Assembly: GCA_023390775.1 (NCBI GenBank)
Contig: JAEWCF010000095.1
Span: forward strand, 1 to 18,077
Length of the DNA stretch: 18,077 nucleotides
Reading direction: 5' to 3'
Source of the DNA: Bacteroidota bacterium
Lineage (GTDB): Bacteria; Bacteroidota; Bacteroidia; Flavobacteriales; Flavobacteriaceae
Part shown: positions 1 to 6,652 of the stretch, piece by piece
How positions within the stretch are numbered: position 1 is the first letter of the stretch
How the letters are laid out: each line of letters opens with the position of its first letter
The notes under the pieces: model-generated
Told to the model about the DNA's origin: nothing
Databases searched by the model: none
The model's input: the letters and a program-made list of their open reading frames with translations, nothing else
Made by a program: the position numbers and the translations under genes

Positions 1-444
1 GTGTATCCCGTATCGGCGGTCCTGGCCGACGACGCGATCATGGGCGTGATCAAACCGGGGCAGCACGGAAGTACCTTTGGCGGAAATCCCCTTGCCGCCG
101 CTGTCGCCGTTGCGGCATTGGAGGTCGTCCGTGAGGAAAATCTCGCCGATAACGCCGAAACCCTCGGGAATCTGTTCCGCGAGAAGATGCAGGAATACGT
201 GGACGGCTCATCCATCGTGACGCTGGTCCGCGGAAAAGGGCTCCTTAACGCGATCGTGATCAACGATTCAGAGGACAGCTCCACAGCGTGGGACATTTGC
301 CTGGCGCTTCGGGACAACGGACTGCTCGCCAAGCCCACGCATGGAAACATCATCCGGTTCGCGCCACCGTTGGTCATGAACCGCGAACAATTGCTGGACT
401 GCGTTTCCATCATCACGAAAACGCTGAAAGGTTTTGAGAAATAA
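1..444 (+). CDS. rocD: Ornithine aminotransferase, C-terminal part (gene starts before the window)
   Basis: This is the last 147 codons of a PLP-dependent class III aminotransferase. It converts ornithine plus 2-oxoglutarate to glutamate semialdehyde plus glutamate in the cytoplasm, in arginine and ornithine breakdown. The reading frame is open from base 1, and the GTG there is an internal valine, so the gene is cut by the window edge. Recognisable family blocks are YPVSAVLADD at the start, GQHGSTFGGNPLAAAVA near residues 20-35 (the cofactor-phosphate loop), and the closing block THGNIIRFAPPLVMN with the substrate-carboxylate arginine. The catalytic lysine lies just upstream and is not visible. 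A strong hairpin follows the stop codon within a few bases. Other omega-aminotransferases are possible, but the C-terminal block fits ornithine aminotransferase best. Confidence 0.9.
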   Translation: MYPVSAVLADDAIMGVIKPGQHGSTFGGNPLAAAVAVAALEVVREENLADNAETLGNLFREKMQEYVDGSSIVTLVRGKGLLNAIVINDSEDSSTAWDICLALRDNGLLAKPTHGNIIRFAPPLVMNREQLLDCVSIITKTLKGFEK

Positions 445-472
445 AAAAAATCCGTCGAAAGACGGATTTTTT
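445..472. terminator. Rho-independent terminator, likely bidirectional
   Basis: A nearly perfect inverted repeat AAAAAATCCGTC / GACGGATTTTTT encloses a GAAA tetraloop. It starts right after the rocD stop codon and ends about 17 bases before the stop of the minus-strand CCC-motif gene. A U-rich tail forms on both strands, so it probably serves both convergent genes. Confidence 0.85.
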
Positions 473-489
473 GTTGATATCGATTCGTT

Positions 490-828
490 TCAGTCCACCG
501 ATTCCATCTGTTCCTGTTTGGCACGCAGGTTTTCCAGGAAGGATTCCATCTCTTCTTCGGTATACATCATGTTGGCGACAATGACAAGGATCAGCCAAAG
601 CGTGCTCAGGGCAATGCCGATGATGGCCAGTATACGGCCGATATTAAGATTGCCGTAATTGACGTAGGCCTCGGGTTCCGCCCGATATTCCTTCATGTCT
701 TTCGCGGCCAGGTATAATGCGATTCCACCAAAGATAAGCCCGGGTACACCGTAGCAGCAACAGGTGACGATAGACAGGATTCCAAGGACAAGGACCGCCG
801 TGGCATTGGGTAGTTTTCTTCTTTCCAT
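490..828 (-). CDS. CCC-motif small membrane protein
   Basis: This 112-residue protein has two hydrophobic segments, at about residues 9-42 (carrying a Cys-Cys-Cys triplet at 23-25) and about 62-88, followed by a charged Glu-rich tail (EEEMESFLENLRAKQEQ) that may form a short coiled coil. The CCC triplet followed by YGVPGLIFGGIAL is the hallmark of the flavobacterial CCC-motif membrane proteins, a DUF4190-like group of unknown function. The central loop (KDMKEYRAEPEAYVNYGNLN) is also typical. The gene follows the DUF2752 gene with one base between them, so the two are almost certainly one transcript. Function is unknown; by analogy it is an inner-membrane protein. Confidence 0.85.
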   Translation of the reverse strand: MERRKLPNATAVLVLGILSIVTCCCYGVPGLIFGGIALYLAAKDMKEYRAEPEAYVNYGNLNIGRILAIIGIALSTLWLILVIVANMMYTEEEMESFLENLRAKQEQMESVD

Positions 829-829
829 T

Positions 830-1114
830 TTAAAAAATTAGGTTAGTCATTTTGTAAAAATAGGAAATTATTATCACCGATGCATTGGCGACCGCGGCGC
901 CGGTGACCGCTCTTTGATAATTCCGTGACCGGTCGAGCAGGTGCAGTAATATCAGTGCGGCGAGGGCGATCATCGTGTAGATGGCCGGAAAGATCTTTGC
1001 CGCCGACCAGAATTCACCTTGCAGCAAAAAGGCAATCGAGCGCTGCAACCCGCAACCGGGGCAATCGAACCCGAAAAAATATTTATTGAGGCAGGGAAGC
1101 ATCCAATTTTCCAT
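830..1114 (-). CDS. DUF2752 family membrane protein
   Basis: This 94-residue protein has the DUF2752 signature FDCPGCGLQRS at residues 16-26, a CxxC pair followed by GLxR, and two or three hydrophobic segments (about residues 27-45, 44-62 and 70-88). DUF2752 proteins are small bacterial inner-membrane proteins of unknown biochemical role. The CPGC cysteines suggest metal or redox chemistry, but that is inference. The ATG at 1114 directly precedes the WMLPCLNKYF segment usual for the family. It is the first gene of a two-gene unit with the CCC-motif protein; this pairing is, as far as I recall, common in flavobacteria. Confidence 0.85.
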   Translation of the reverse strand: MENWMLPCLNKYFFGFDCPGCGLQRSIAFLLQGEFWSAAKIFPAIYTMIALAALILLHLLDRSRNYQRAVTGAAVANASVIIISYFYKMTNLIF

Positions 1115-1118
1115 ACCG

Positions 1119-1126
1119 TAAAAATA
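1119..1126 (-). promoter_or_regulatory. Candidate -7 box for the DUF2752/CCC pair
   Basis: On the minus strand this reads TATTTTTA, one mismatch from the Bacteroidota -7 consensus TAnnTTTG. It ends 4 bases before the DUF2752 start codon, implying a very short or absent leader. No good TTTG box is seen at the usual spacing upstream, so the call is weak. Confidence 0.35.
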
Positions 1127-1147
1127 GAATTTACCCGGGACAAAACG

Positions 1148-1155
1148 TAATTTTG
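1148..1155 (+). promoter_or_regulatory. Bacteroidota -7 promoter box, possibly leaderless
   Basis: The sequence TAATTTTG matches TAnnTTTG exactly and ends only 4 bases before the ATG at 1160. Transcription normally begins a few bases after this box, so the mRNA would start at or next to the start codon. The -33 TTTG element is not evident. Confidence 0.5.
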
Positions 1156-1159
1156 AACC

Positions 1160-1345
1160 ATGTGGAAGATTTTATATGTGTTGGCGCCGGTGGCGATATT
1201 GGTCGCCTTTTATCAGATGAAAACCGATAAACCGGATGTTGTTTTGACATCAGTATGCGTGGCCATTTTCATGTTTGCAATGATGCGCTTAAGTGCGAAA
1301 ACCAAAAGTAAAAACAATCCCGAAGATGAAGACTCCAATCAGTAA
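1160..1345 (+). CDS. Small two-helix membrane peptide
   Basis: This 61-residue protein has two hydrophobic stretches (about residues 3-19 and 28-43) joined by a short polar turn (KTDKPD), and ends in a charged, lysine- and acid-rich tail. I do not recognise a named family; it resembles small unannotated flavobacterial membrane proteins encoded just upstream of Smr-domain genes. Its 3' end overlaps the probable Smr start (ATG at 1326) by 20 bases in another frame, suggesting the two are translated from one transcript. The exact TAATTTTG box just upstream supports it being a real gene. Confidence 0.7.
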   Translation: MWKILYVLAPVAILVAFYQMKTDKPDVVLTSVCVAIFMFAMMRLSAKTKSKNNPEDEDSNQ

Positions 1346-1889
1346 AGGGGACAGGGTCATGGTTCTCGACGATGCCTTCAGCGGGGTCGTGCTCGAGGTT
1401 ACCGGAAACAGCGCTACGGTCAAAACCGATGAGGGTTTTGAAATGACATATTTTGTCAACGAATTGGTTAAAGTCAACGATTCCAGTATTTTGCATCGCG
1501 GTACCGGAAAGATTGATTTAGATTCAAGAAACAAGGATATGGTCAGGGTAAAACCGGGCTCCAAGCCGCTAAAGGCATCGGTTCGCGGTGAAATCCCGCC
1601 GCCCGTTTTCGACCTTCACATTGAAAAACTCGTCAAAAACTGGAAGCGGCTCACAGCATACGACATACTTTCCACGCAAACCGAAACGGCCCGTCGGCAC
1701 ATTGAATTTGCCGTGCGCAACCGCATACCTAAAATCATCCTGATCCACGGCGTGGGCGAGGGCGTCCTGAAAGCGGAACTTGATTTTTTGCTCGGCCGGT
1801 ACGAAAACCTGACCTACAGGGAAGCCTCGTATCAAAAATACGGACAGGGGGCCACCGAGGTCATTTTCAAGCAGGCTAAGGAGTCGTGA
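1326..1889 (+). CDS. Smr/MutS2-type domain protein
   Basis: This 187-residue protein has a C-terminal Smr domain (about residues 92-184). The Smr landmarks are FDLHIEKL (the DLHxE/G motif), an amphipathic helix, and the nuclease-loop core KIILIHGVGEGVLKAEL (the HGxGxGxL motif), ending near Y/R residues in the last strand. Smr domains bind nucleic acid and many have endonuclease activity, in MutS2 acting in recombination control or ribosome quality control. The N-terminal 50 residues (GDRVMVLDDAFSGVVLEV) look like a KOW/SH3-like barrel that flavobacterial Smr proteins (DUF2027-like) carry instead of the MutS ATPase. I chose ATG at 1326 because homologues start MKT-I-x-GD; a GTG at 1293 would add 11 basic residues. 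It lacks the ATPase of full MutS2. The gene ends tail to tail with the next one, overlapping by 14 bases. Confidence 0.88.
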   Translation: MKTPISKGDRVMVLDDAFSGVVLEVTGNSATVKTDEGFEMTYFVNELVKVNDSSILHRGTGKIDLDSRNKDMVRVKPGSKPLKASVRGEIPPPVFDLHIEKLVKNWKRLTAYDILSTQTETARRHIEFAVRNRIPKIILIHGVGEGVLKAELDFLLGRYENLTYREASYQKYGQGATEVIFKQAKES

Positions 1890-2835
1890 TGATTTGGCCC
1901 AAAAGATAGGAATCGGCGATCTTGAATGTGCTGTTCCCACGTTGCAAATACGCATTGACCAAACGGATTTCATGCAGGAAATTCGAGCCGTTTGTGGTCG
2001 TGGTCACCTCAATGATGCCGCTGGTGCCAGGCTCGCCCGCAATCCCTGTCCATAGTTCGACCAGGGCCGGTTGGGCGGGCGGGGTGCCGCAGAAATGGTC
2101 TTCGGTCAGTGGCCCCGCATTGGTTTCATGCAGGCGGTAGCTCAATTGATTTGAATCGGTACCGATAAGCGCTGTGCGAGGCATTCCCGGCGGCGTCACC
2201 TCATTGGCCAGCAAGTCAGGGTCAAGGTTCAACAGGATTCCCTGCGGGCCTGCGATGTCGTACAAAGCGCCAATGCCGCACCTCGAAAGGTTTCCGTCAA
2301 AACTGAAGCTGAGATCATTGGCCTCCGTATCGAAGGTGCCAAAGTCAAAGGTCTCATAAAGCTGGCTTCCCGAAGGTTTTTCAAATATGACATTGCGCAG
2401 GATGATCGTGTGCCGGTATTTGTCAATGGTCTCGCCTCCCGGGAGCGTGTTGCTGGCGACGGTAAGGGCCACGGTCGAAATTTCGATTTCACCGGAGGTG
2501 GCCGTCCATTCCTCGGTCACGGTAGGGCTGGCCGGAGGGATGCTCCCGCAAATCGTCGTCTGGGCCACATTACCCGAATACGAGCGGTAAACCACACGAT
2601 TTACCGCATTGATCTGAAACGTGTTGGGCGATCCTTCAGGGCTGGGGTCGTTTGGGAATGCGCCTTCGTCGGGGAGCTCCAAGATCAGGGCTTCATTGCC
2701 GGCTATCTTGTATATCAGGTTTCCGCAACGCGATGCCTGTACGGCCGTAAAATCGATATCCTCCACGGTCACATCGCCGTCGTCGCATCCCGTCAACAAT
2801 CCAAGGGCAACCGCCAAAGCCAGTATTTTTTTCAT
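1876..2835 (-). CDS. Lipoprotein with two copies of one Cys-containing domain
   Basis: This 319-residue lipoprotein starts at the ATG at 2835 and has the signal peptide MKKILALAVALGLLTGC with a lipobox ending at Cys17. The next residues are DDGD, an acidic stretch like the lipoprotein export signal that directs Bacteroidota lipoproteins to the outer face of the outer membrane. The mature part is two homologous halves. Repeat 1 (about 35-170) and repeat 2 (about 184-312) both begin SRCG, contain YxIAG shortly after, a second Cys followed by Gly and a run of prolines (C96, C249), then E-W or L-W and a Thr-rich strand. The spacing C37-C96 and C186-C249 suggests one disulfide per domain. The function is unknown. 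An upstream in-frame codon at 2886 would spoil the signal peptide and was rejected. Confidence 0.82.
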   Translation of the reverse strand: MKKILALAVALGLLTGCDDGDVTVEDIDFTAVQASRCGNLIYKIAGNEALILELPDEGAFPNDPSPEGSPNTFQINAVNRVVYRSYSGNVAQTTICGSIPPASPTVTEEWTATSGEIEISTVALTVASNTLPGGETIDKYRHTIILRNVIFEKPSGSQLYETFDFGTFDTEANDLSFSFDGNLSRCGIGALYDIAGPQGILLNLDPDLLANEVTPPGMPRTALIGTDSNQLSYRLHETNAGPLTEDHFCGTPPAQPALVELWTGIAGEPGTSGIIEVTTTTNGSNFLHEIRLVNAYLQRGNSTFKIADSYLLGQIITTP

Positions 2836-2851
2836 CTGCAGGTCTTTTAGG

Positions 2852-2859
2852 CAAAAATA
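2852..2859 (-). promoter_or_regulatory. Bacteroidota -7 box for the duplicated-domain lipoprotein
   Basis: On the minus strand this reads TATTTTTG, an exact TAnnTTTG match, 16 bases before the ATG at 2835. A TTG lies about 24 bases further upstream, somewhat far for the -33 element. It supports the 2835 start over the upstream one. Confidence 0.5.
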
Positions 2860-2910
2860 GGTTTTTTGTGCGCCGGGAATCACCAAGCGCCGAATTTTGT
2901 CCGATATGCG

Positions 2911-2918
2911 TAACTTTG
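2911..2918 (+). promoter_or_regulatory. Bacteroidota -7 box for the GH97 operon
   Basis: TAACTTTG matches TAnnTTTG exactly and lies 16 bases before the GH97 start. A TTTG occurs at 2896-2899, but the 11-base spacing is shorter than the usual 19 or so. The divergent promoters share a 51-base interval. Confidence 0.5.
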
Positions 2919-2934
2919 GGGCCTTATTTCAAGG

Positions 2935-5019
2935 ATGATGAAATCACTTTTCCTCTTATTGGCCTTTGTGACGGGCATGAATGCGCAGGAACTTGTGTCG
3001 CCATCGGGCAGGCTTCGGTGCACCTTTGGCTCCGAGCAAGGAAAACTTTATTACACGCTTGCCTTTGACGGCAGGGCCGTGGTCGAAAAAAGCGCTCTCG
3101 GCATCTACCTCAAGGACGGGAATCACCTTGCGGAAGGATTCGTTATAGCCGAAGCAAAGCAAAGCCAAACCGATGAATCCTGGAGCCCTGTACTTGGCGA
3201 GGAATCTCTTATACGCAATCGGTACAACCAAATGTCGGTTAGTCTTTTACAGCCTTCTACCGAAAGGAAGATGACAATTGTATTTAGGTTGTTCGACGAA
3301 GGATTGGCTTTCAGGTACGAAATCCCCGCGCAGCCCAAACTCAACTATTTTATCGTCAAGGGCGAGGCGACACAGTTCAACCTCACGGGCGACCACAAAG
3401 CCTTCTGGATCCCCGGCGACTTCGACAGCAACGAATATGCCTACAACGAAACTAGGCTTTCGGGGATCGATGCCGCCAATGTAAATCTGAACAACGGTAT
3501 TGGATTCAAGGGTCCGCTTACGCGTACGCGGGTGCAGTCGCCGATACAGATGAAGTCCGATTCGGGAACGTATATCAATATTTTTGAGGCCGCGGTGAGC
3601 AACTACCCGGTGATGCACCTTGAACTTGACCCTGCGGATTACCGTTTCGATGCGGTCCTGGTGCCGAACGCGATAGGCGATGCCGCGTACCTGCAGGCAC
3701 CCTGCAATACGCCCTGGCGGACCGTGATGGCAACCGATGATGCGCGGAGGATCCTCGAGTCCCGGATGGTGCTGAACTTAAATGAACCCTCCAGGATTAC
3801 CGACGTAAGTTGGATTAAACCAATGAAGTATGTTGGGATCTGGTGGGAGATGCATGTGGGAAAGGCAACCTGGGATTACGCCGGGTCGCAGAATGCCCAG
3901 AACAACGGAATACTCACGCCAACCGGACGTCATGGCGCCACGACGGACAATGCCAAACGATACATCGATTTCGCCGCGAAGCACGGTTTTGACGGCGTAC
4001 TGGTAGAGGGGTGGAACGTGGGATGGGAGGACTGGTTCGGGAACTGGAAGGAGGAGGTTTTTGATTTCACGACGCCCTATCCCGATTTTAATGTTGACGA
4101 GGTTACCCGGTATGCCAAATCCAAAAATGTCAGGATGATCATGCACCATGAGACGTCGGGATCGGTGGCCAATTACGAACGCAGGCTGGACCGTGCTTTT
4201 GACTTCATGGAGAAATACGGGTACGGGGCCGTGAAAACCGGTTACGTGGGCCGCATTATCCCGCGAGGCGAATGGCATGACGGACAGGCTATGGTCAACC
4301 ATTTCAATTATGTCGCCATGCGTGCAGCCGAGCGGAAGATCCTCGTGAATTCGCATGAATCCTCAAGGCCGACGGGAATCCATCGGACCTGGCCCAATTA
4401 TATAGCGGCAGAGGCCGCACGCGGCAACGAATTCAACGCATGGAGCAACGGGAATCCGCCGATGCACGAAACGATCCTGCCCTTTACCCGACTTTTGGGC
4501 GGCCCGATGGATTACACGCCGGGAATTTTCGAGATCAAGATGAGCGCCTATGACAAGGCCAAAAAAGAGCAGGTACACACAACTTTGGCCAAACAGCTTG
4601 CGCTTTACGTCACCCTGTATTCCCCCTTGCAGATGGCAGCGGACCTTCCGGAAAACTACGAGAAGCACCCGGACGCGTTCCAATTCATCAAGGACGTGGC
4701 CGCCGATTGGGACCTTACGCGCATTCTCGAGGCCGAACCCGGGGATTATGTAACCATCGCCCGAAAGGCCAAGGGGACCGAGAACTGGTTCCTGGGCGCC
4801 ATTACCGACGAAAATGCGCGCAAAAGCTCCATCAAATTAGATTTCCTTCCGCCCAACAAAAAGTACAGGGCTGTGATCTACAGCGATGGCAAGGGCGCGC
4901 ACTGGGAGAGTAACCCCAAGTCCTATTCGATAAAAAAGGTGATCGTGGATTCAAATACTAAACTTAAACTCGAACTGGCTGCCGGTGGCGGTACGGCCAT
5001 CAGCCTCTTTCCCCTATGA
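2935..5019 (+). CDS. Secreted glycoside hydrolase family 97, inverting alpha-glucosidase type
   Basis: This 694-residue GH97 enzyme has the signal peptide MMKSLFLLLAFVTGMNA, cut before QELVSPSG, so it is periplasmic or envelope-located. The order is an N-terminal beta-sandwich (about 20-285), a (beta/alpha)8 barrel (about 290-580, beginning MKYVGIWWEMH), then a C-terminal beta domain. Aligned by eye with the Bacteroides thetaiotaomicron starch enzyme SusB, Glu406 (HHETSG), Lys434 (VKTGY), Glu475 (SHESS), Glu493 and Glu499 (NEFNAW) each fall exactly 33 positions before SusB Glu439, Lys467, Glu508, Glu526 and Glu532. These are the catalytic bases, acid and calcium ligands of the inverting branch. 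Glu167 (SNEYAYNE) is the likely remaining calcium ligand. The expected reaction is release of glucose from alpha-glucosides. No SusC/SusD pair is in the window. The stop overlaps the next start (ATGA). Confidence 0.95.
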   Translation: MMKSLFLLLAFVTGMNAQELVSPSGRLRCTFGSEQGKLYYTLAFDGRAVVEKSALGIYLKDGNHLAEGFVIAEAKQSQTDESWSPVLGEESLIRNRYNQMSVSLLQPSTERKMTIVFRLFDEGLAFRYEIPAQPKLNYFIVKGEATQFNLTGDHKAFWIPGDFDSNEYAYNETRLSGIDAANVNLNNGIGFKGPLTRTRVQSPIQMKSDSGTYINIFEAAVSNYPVMHLELDPADYRFDAVLVPNAIGDAAYLQAPCNTPWRTVMATDDARRILESRMVLNLNEPSRITDVSWIKPMKYVGIWWEMHVGKATWDYAGSQNAQNNGILTPTGRHGATTDNAKRYIDFAAKHGFDGVLVEGWNVGWEDWFGNWKEEVFDFTTPYPDFNVDEVTRYAKSKNVRMIMHHETSGSVANYERRLDRAFDFMEKYGYGAVKTGYVGRIIPRGEWHDGQAMVNHFNYVAMRAAERKILVNSHESSRPTGIHRTWPNYIAAEAARGNEFNAWSNGNPPMHETILPFTRLLGGPMDYTPGIFEIKMSAYDKAKKEQVHTTLAKQLALYVTLYSPLQMAADLPENYEKHPDAFQFIKDVAADWDLTRILEAEPGDYVTIARKAKGTENWFLGAITDENARKSSIKLDFLPPNKKYRAVIYSDGKGAHWESNPKSYSIKKVIVDSNTKLKLELAAGGGTAISLFPL

Positions 5020-6137
5020 GCAAAATCTATTTTGACAATGCGGCCACGACCCGCCCGCGGCCGGAGGTCATCGCGGAAATGGTCCGCGTCCTTGAGCAGG
5101 AATTCGGCAATCCTTCCTCAACCCACGCTTTTGGCCGAAGCGCCCGATCGGTCGTCGAACTCTCTCGCAAGGCAATCGCCAAACGGTTGAATTGTTCGGC
5201 GCAGGAGATCATCTTTACCTCCGGTGGCACCGAAGCCGACAACTGGCTCCTCCGCAGCGCTGTTTCGGGCCTCGGGATCAAGAGGATCGTTACCAGCCGG
5301 ATCGAGCACCACGCGGTCCTGCACACCCTTGAAACCCTTGCGGGTGACAATGATATCGAACTTGATTTTGTGAAAATATTGCCATCGGGCGATGTCGATT
5401 TGGAAGATCTCGAGGCGATTCTGAACAACGAAGGCCCCGTCCTGGTCACGCTTATGCATGTCAACAACGAGATCGGAACGGTACTCGATCTTGGAAAGGT
5501 GGGAAGCCTCTGCCGGAAATACGGCGCTTATTTTCATTCGGATACGGTGCAGTCCGCCGGAAAGGAGCCTATCGACCTTGCGTCTTTGCCACTTGATTTC
5601 ATGGTTGCGAGTGCGCACAAATTCCATGGCCCAAAAGGCGTCGGGTTTGCCTATGTCAGGAAAGGCATCGGGCTTGCGCCCCTTATATACGGAGGGGAAC
5701 AGGAAAAAGGCCTGCGCGCGGGAACCGAGGCCGTCCACAATATTGCGGGGATGGCGCTGGCATTCGATCTCGCGCACGAGCGCCACGTGGAGGAAAAAGC
5801 GCATATCGAAGACTTGAAATCGTATCTCACGACCAAAGTCCTGAATAACTTTCCTGGTGCCAAGGTCAACGGCGGAAATACTTTTTACAATATCGTCAAC
5901 ATCTGCTTTCCCTTCTCGCCCGAAAAAACGGCCATGATCCTCTTTACCCTCGACATGAAGGGAATTGCCCTTTCGCGGGGAAGCGCCTGCCAATCCGGAA
6001 GTGCCCGGCCTTCGCATGTTCTGGCCGAAATACTTTCGGCGGAAGATATTGCCAAACCAAGCCTGAGGATATCCTTCAGCCATGAAAACACCAGGGAGGA
6101 AGTGGACTATTTCATCGAGGCCCTGCGCTCGGTTTAG
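5016..6137 (+). CDS. Cysteine desulfurase, NifS/IscS type
   Basis: This 373-residue class V PLP aminotransferase converts cysteine to alanine and passes the sulfur, as a persulfide, to Fe-S cluster or thio-nucleoside assembly in the cytoplasm. Seen in order are IYFDNAATTRPRPEV at the N-terminus, FGNPSSTHAFGR, TSGGTEADNW (residues 68-77), the histidine pair in RIEHHAVL, MHVNNEIGT, and SAHKFHGPKG with the PLP lysine Lys202. SRGSACQSGSARPSHVL carries the persulfide Cys325 in the shorter C-terminal loop of this type. Length is about normal for NifS/IscS. The start overlaps the GH97 stop by 4 bases, indicating translational coupling. No IscU, IscA or other Fe-S gene is nearby, so this may be a second copy or a tRNA-thiolation donor. 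Confidence 0.93.
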   Translation: MSKIYFDNAATTRPRPEVIAEMVRVLEQEFGNPSSTHAFGRSARSVVELSRKAIAKRLNCSAQEIIFTSGGTEADNWLLRSAVSGLGIKRIVTSRIEHHAVLHTLETLAGDNDIELDFVKILPSGDVDLEDLEAILNNEGPVLVTLMHVNNEIGTVLDLGKVGSLCRKYGAYFHSDTVQSAGKEPIDLASLPLDFMVASAHKFHGPKGVGFAYVRKGIGLAPLIYGGEQEKGLRAGTEAVHNIAGMALAFDLAHERHVEEKAHIEDLKSYLTTKVLNNFPGAKVNGGNTFYNIVNICFPFSPEKTAMILFTLDMKGIALSRGSACQSGSARPSHVLAEILSAEDIAKPSLRISFSHENTREEVDYFIEALRSV

Positions 6138-6224
6138 GAACTCTGTAAATTTTGCGGCAAATGTTATAAGGAGATTGCGGCAAGCGGGTAGTAGTTTTAC
6201 AAGACCAACACTAACCCATATGCC

Positions 6225-6599
6225 ATGAACAAGCCTATCTCCCCTAAAATCCACGGAATCATTGATTACGCCATGGGCGGCGCACTTGCGGTCCTGCCTG
6301 CGGCGATGGGGCTCAATCCGGCAGCGGTAAAAACCTACGGAGGCCTTGCCGCTAATTTCCTGATCGTGGATGCCCTGACCGATACGCCGGTCGGAGTCAA
6401 AAAGGTCTTGTCATGCGGGGCACATAAAAAAGCCGATCTGGCCACACTGGGAACCCTCGCCATGATGGCCTTCGCGAAACCATTCCGTGAAGACCGGAAG
6501 GCGCTGGCCTTTCACCTTGGGCTCCTTGCTGTGACGGGCGCCCAATATCTGTTGACCGATTACGACCGCGGGACCCAATGCAGTAAGTGGTCCGAATAA
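6225..6599 (+). CDS. Small membrane protein, SPW-repeat-like
   Basis: This 124-residue protein has about four hydrophobic segments (residues 11-29, 40-50, 70-85 and 92-109) and begins MNKPISPKIHGIIDYAMG. The opening (P-K/R-x-HGxxDY) recalls small bacterial SPW-repeat-type membrane proteins of unknown function, but the usual SPW motif is not obvious, so the family call is tentative. The ending DYDRGTQCSKWSE is polar. It stands alone: the cysteine desulfurase ends 87 bases upstream and a terminator follows. In the gap, TAGTTTTA at 6192-6199 is a one-mismatch -7 box, and a TAAATTTTG lies at 6146-6154. It may therefore be transcribed separately. Confidence 0.75.
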   Translation: MNKPISPKIHGIIDYAMGGALAVLPAAMGLNPAAVKTYGGLAANFLIVDALTDTPVGVKKVLSCGAHKKADLATLGTLAMMAFAKPFREDRKALAFHLGLLAVTGAQYLLTDYDRGTQCSKWSE

Positions 6600-6622
6600 A
6601 GATTCATTGTTTTTTGCTGAAG

Positions 6623-6652
6623 AACCACCCTTTACTCCCGGGTGGTTTTTTT
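6623..6652 (+). terminator. Rho-independent terminator after the SPW-like gene
   Basis: The stem AACCACCC (6623-6630) / GGGTGGTT (6640-6647) has a 9-base loop and is followed by a T run. The T run overlaps the stop codon of the minus-strand fkbM gene. On the minus strand there is no T tract after the hairpin, so it mainly serves the plus-strand gene. Confidence 0.85.

Noticed and set aside
3778..4356. Open frame of 192 codons on the minus strand opposite GH97
   Set aside because: It lies wholly within the barrel of a clear GH97 enzyme and has no own signals.
5118..6254. Long antisense open frame (378 codons) opposite the cysteine desulfurase
   Set aside because: The plus strand encodes a complete enzyme with all catalytic motifs. 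The antisense frame has no recognisable motifs and is a by-product of codon use.
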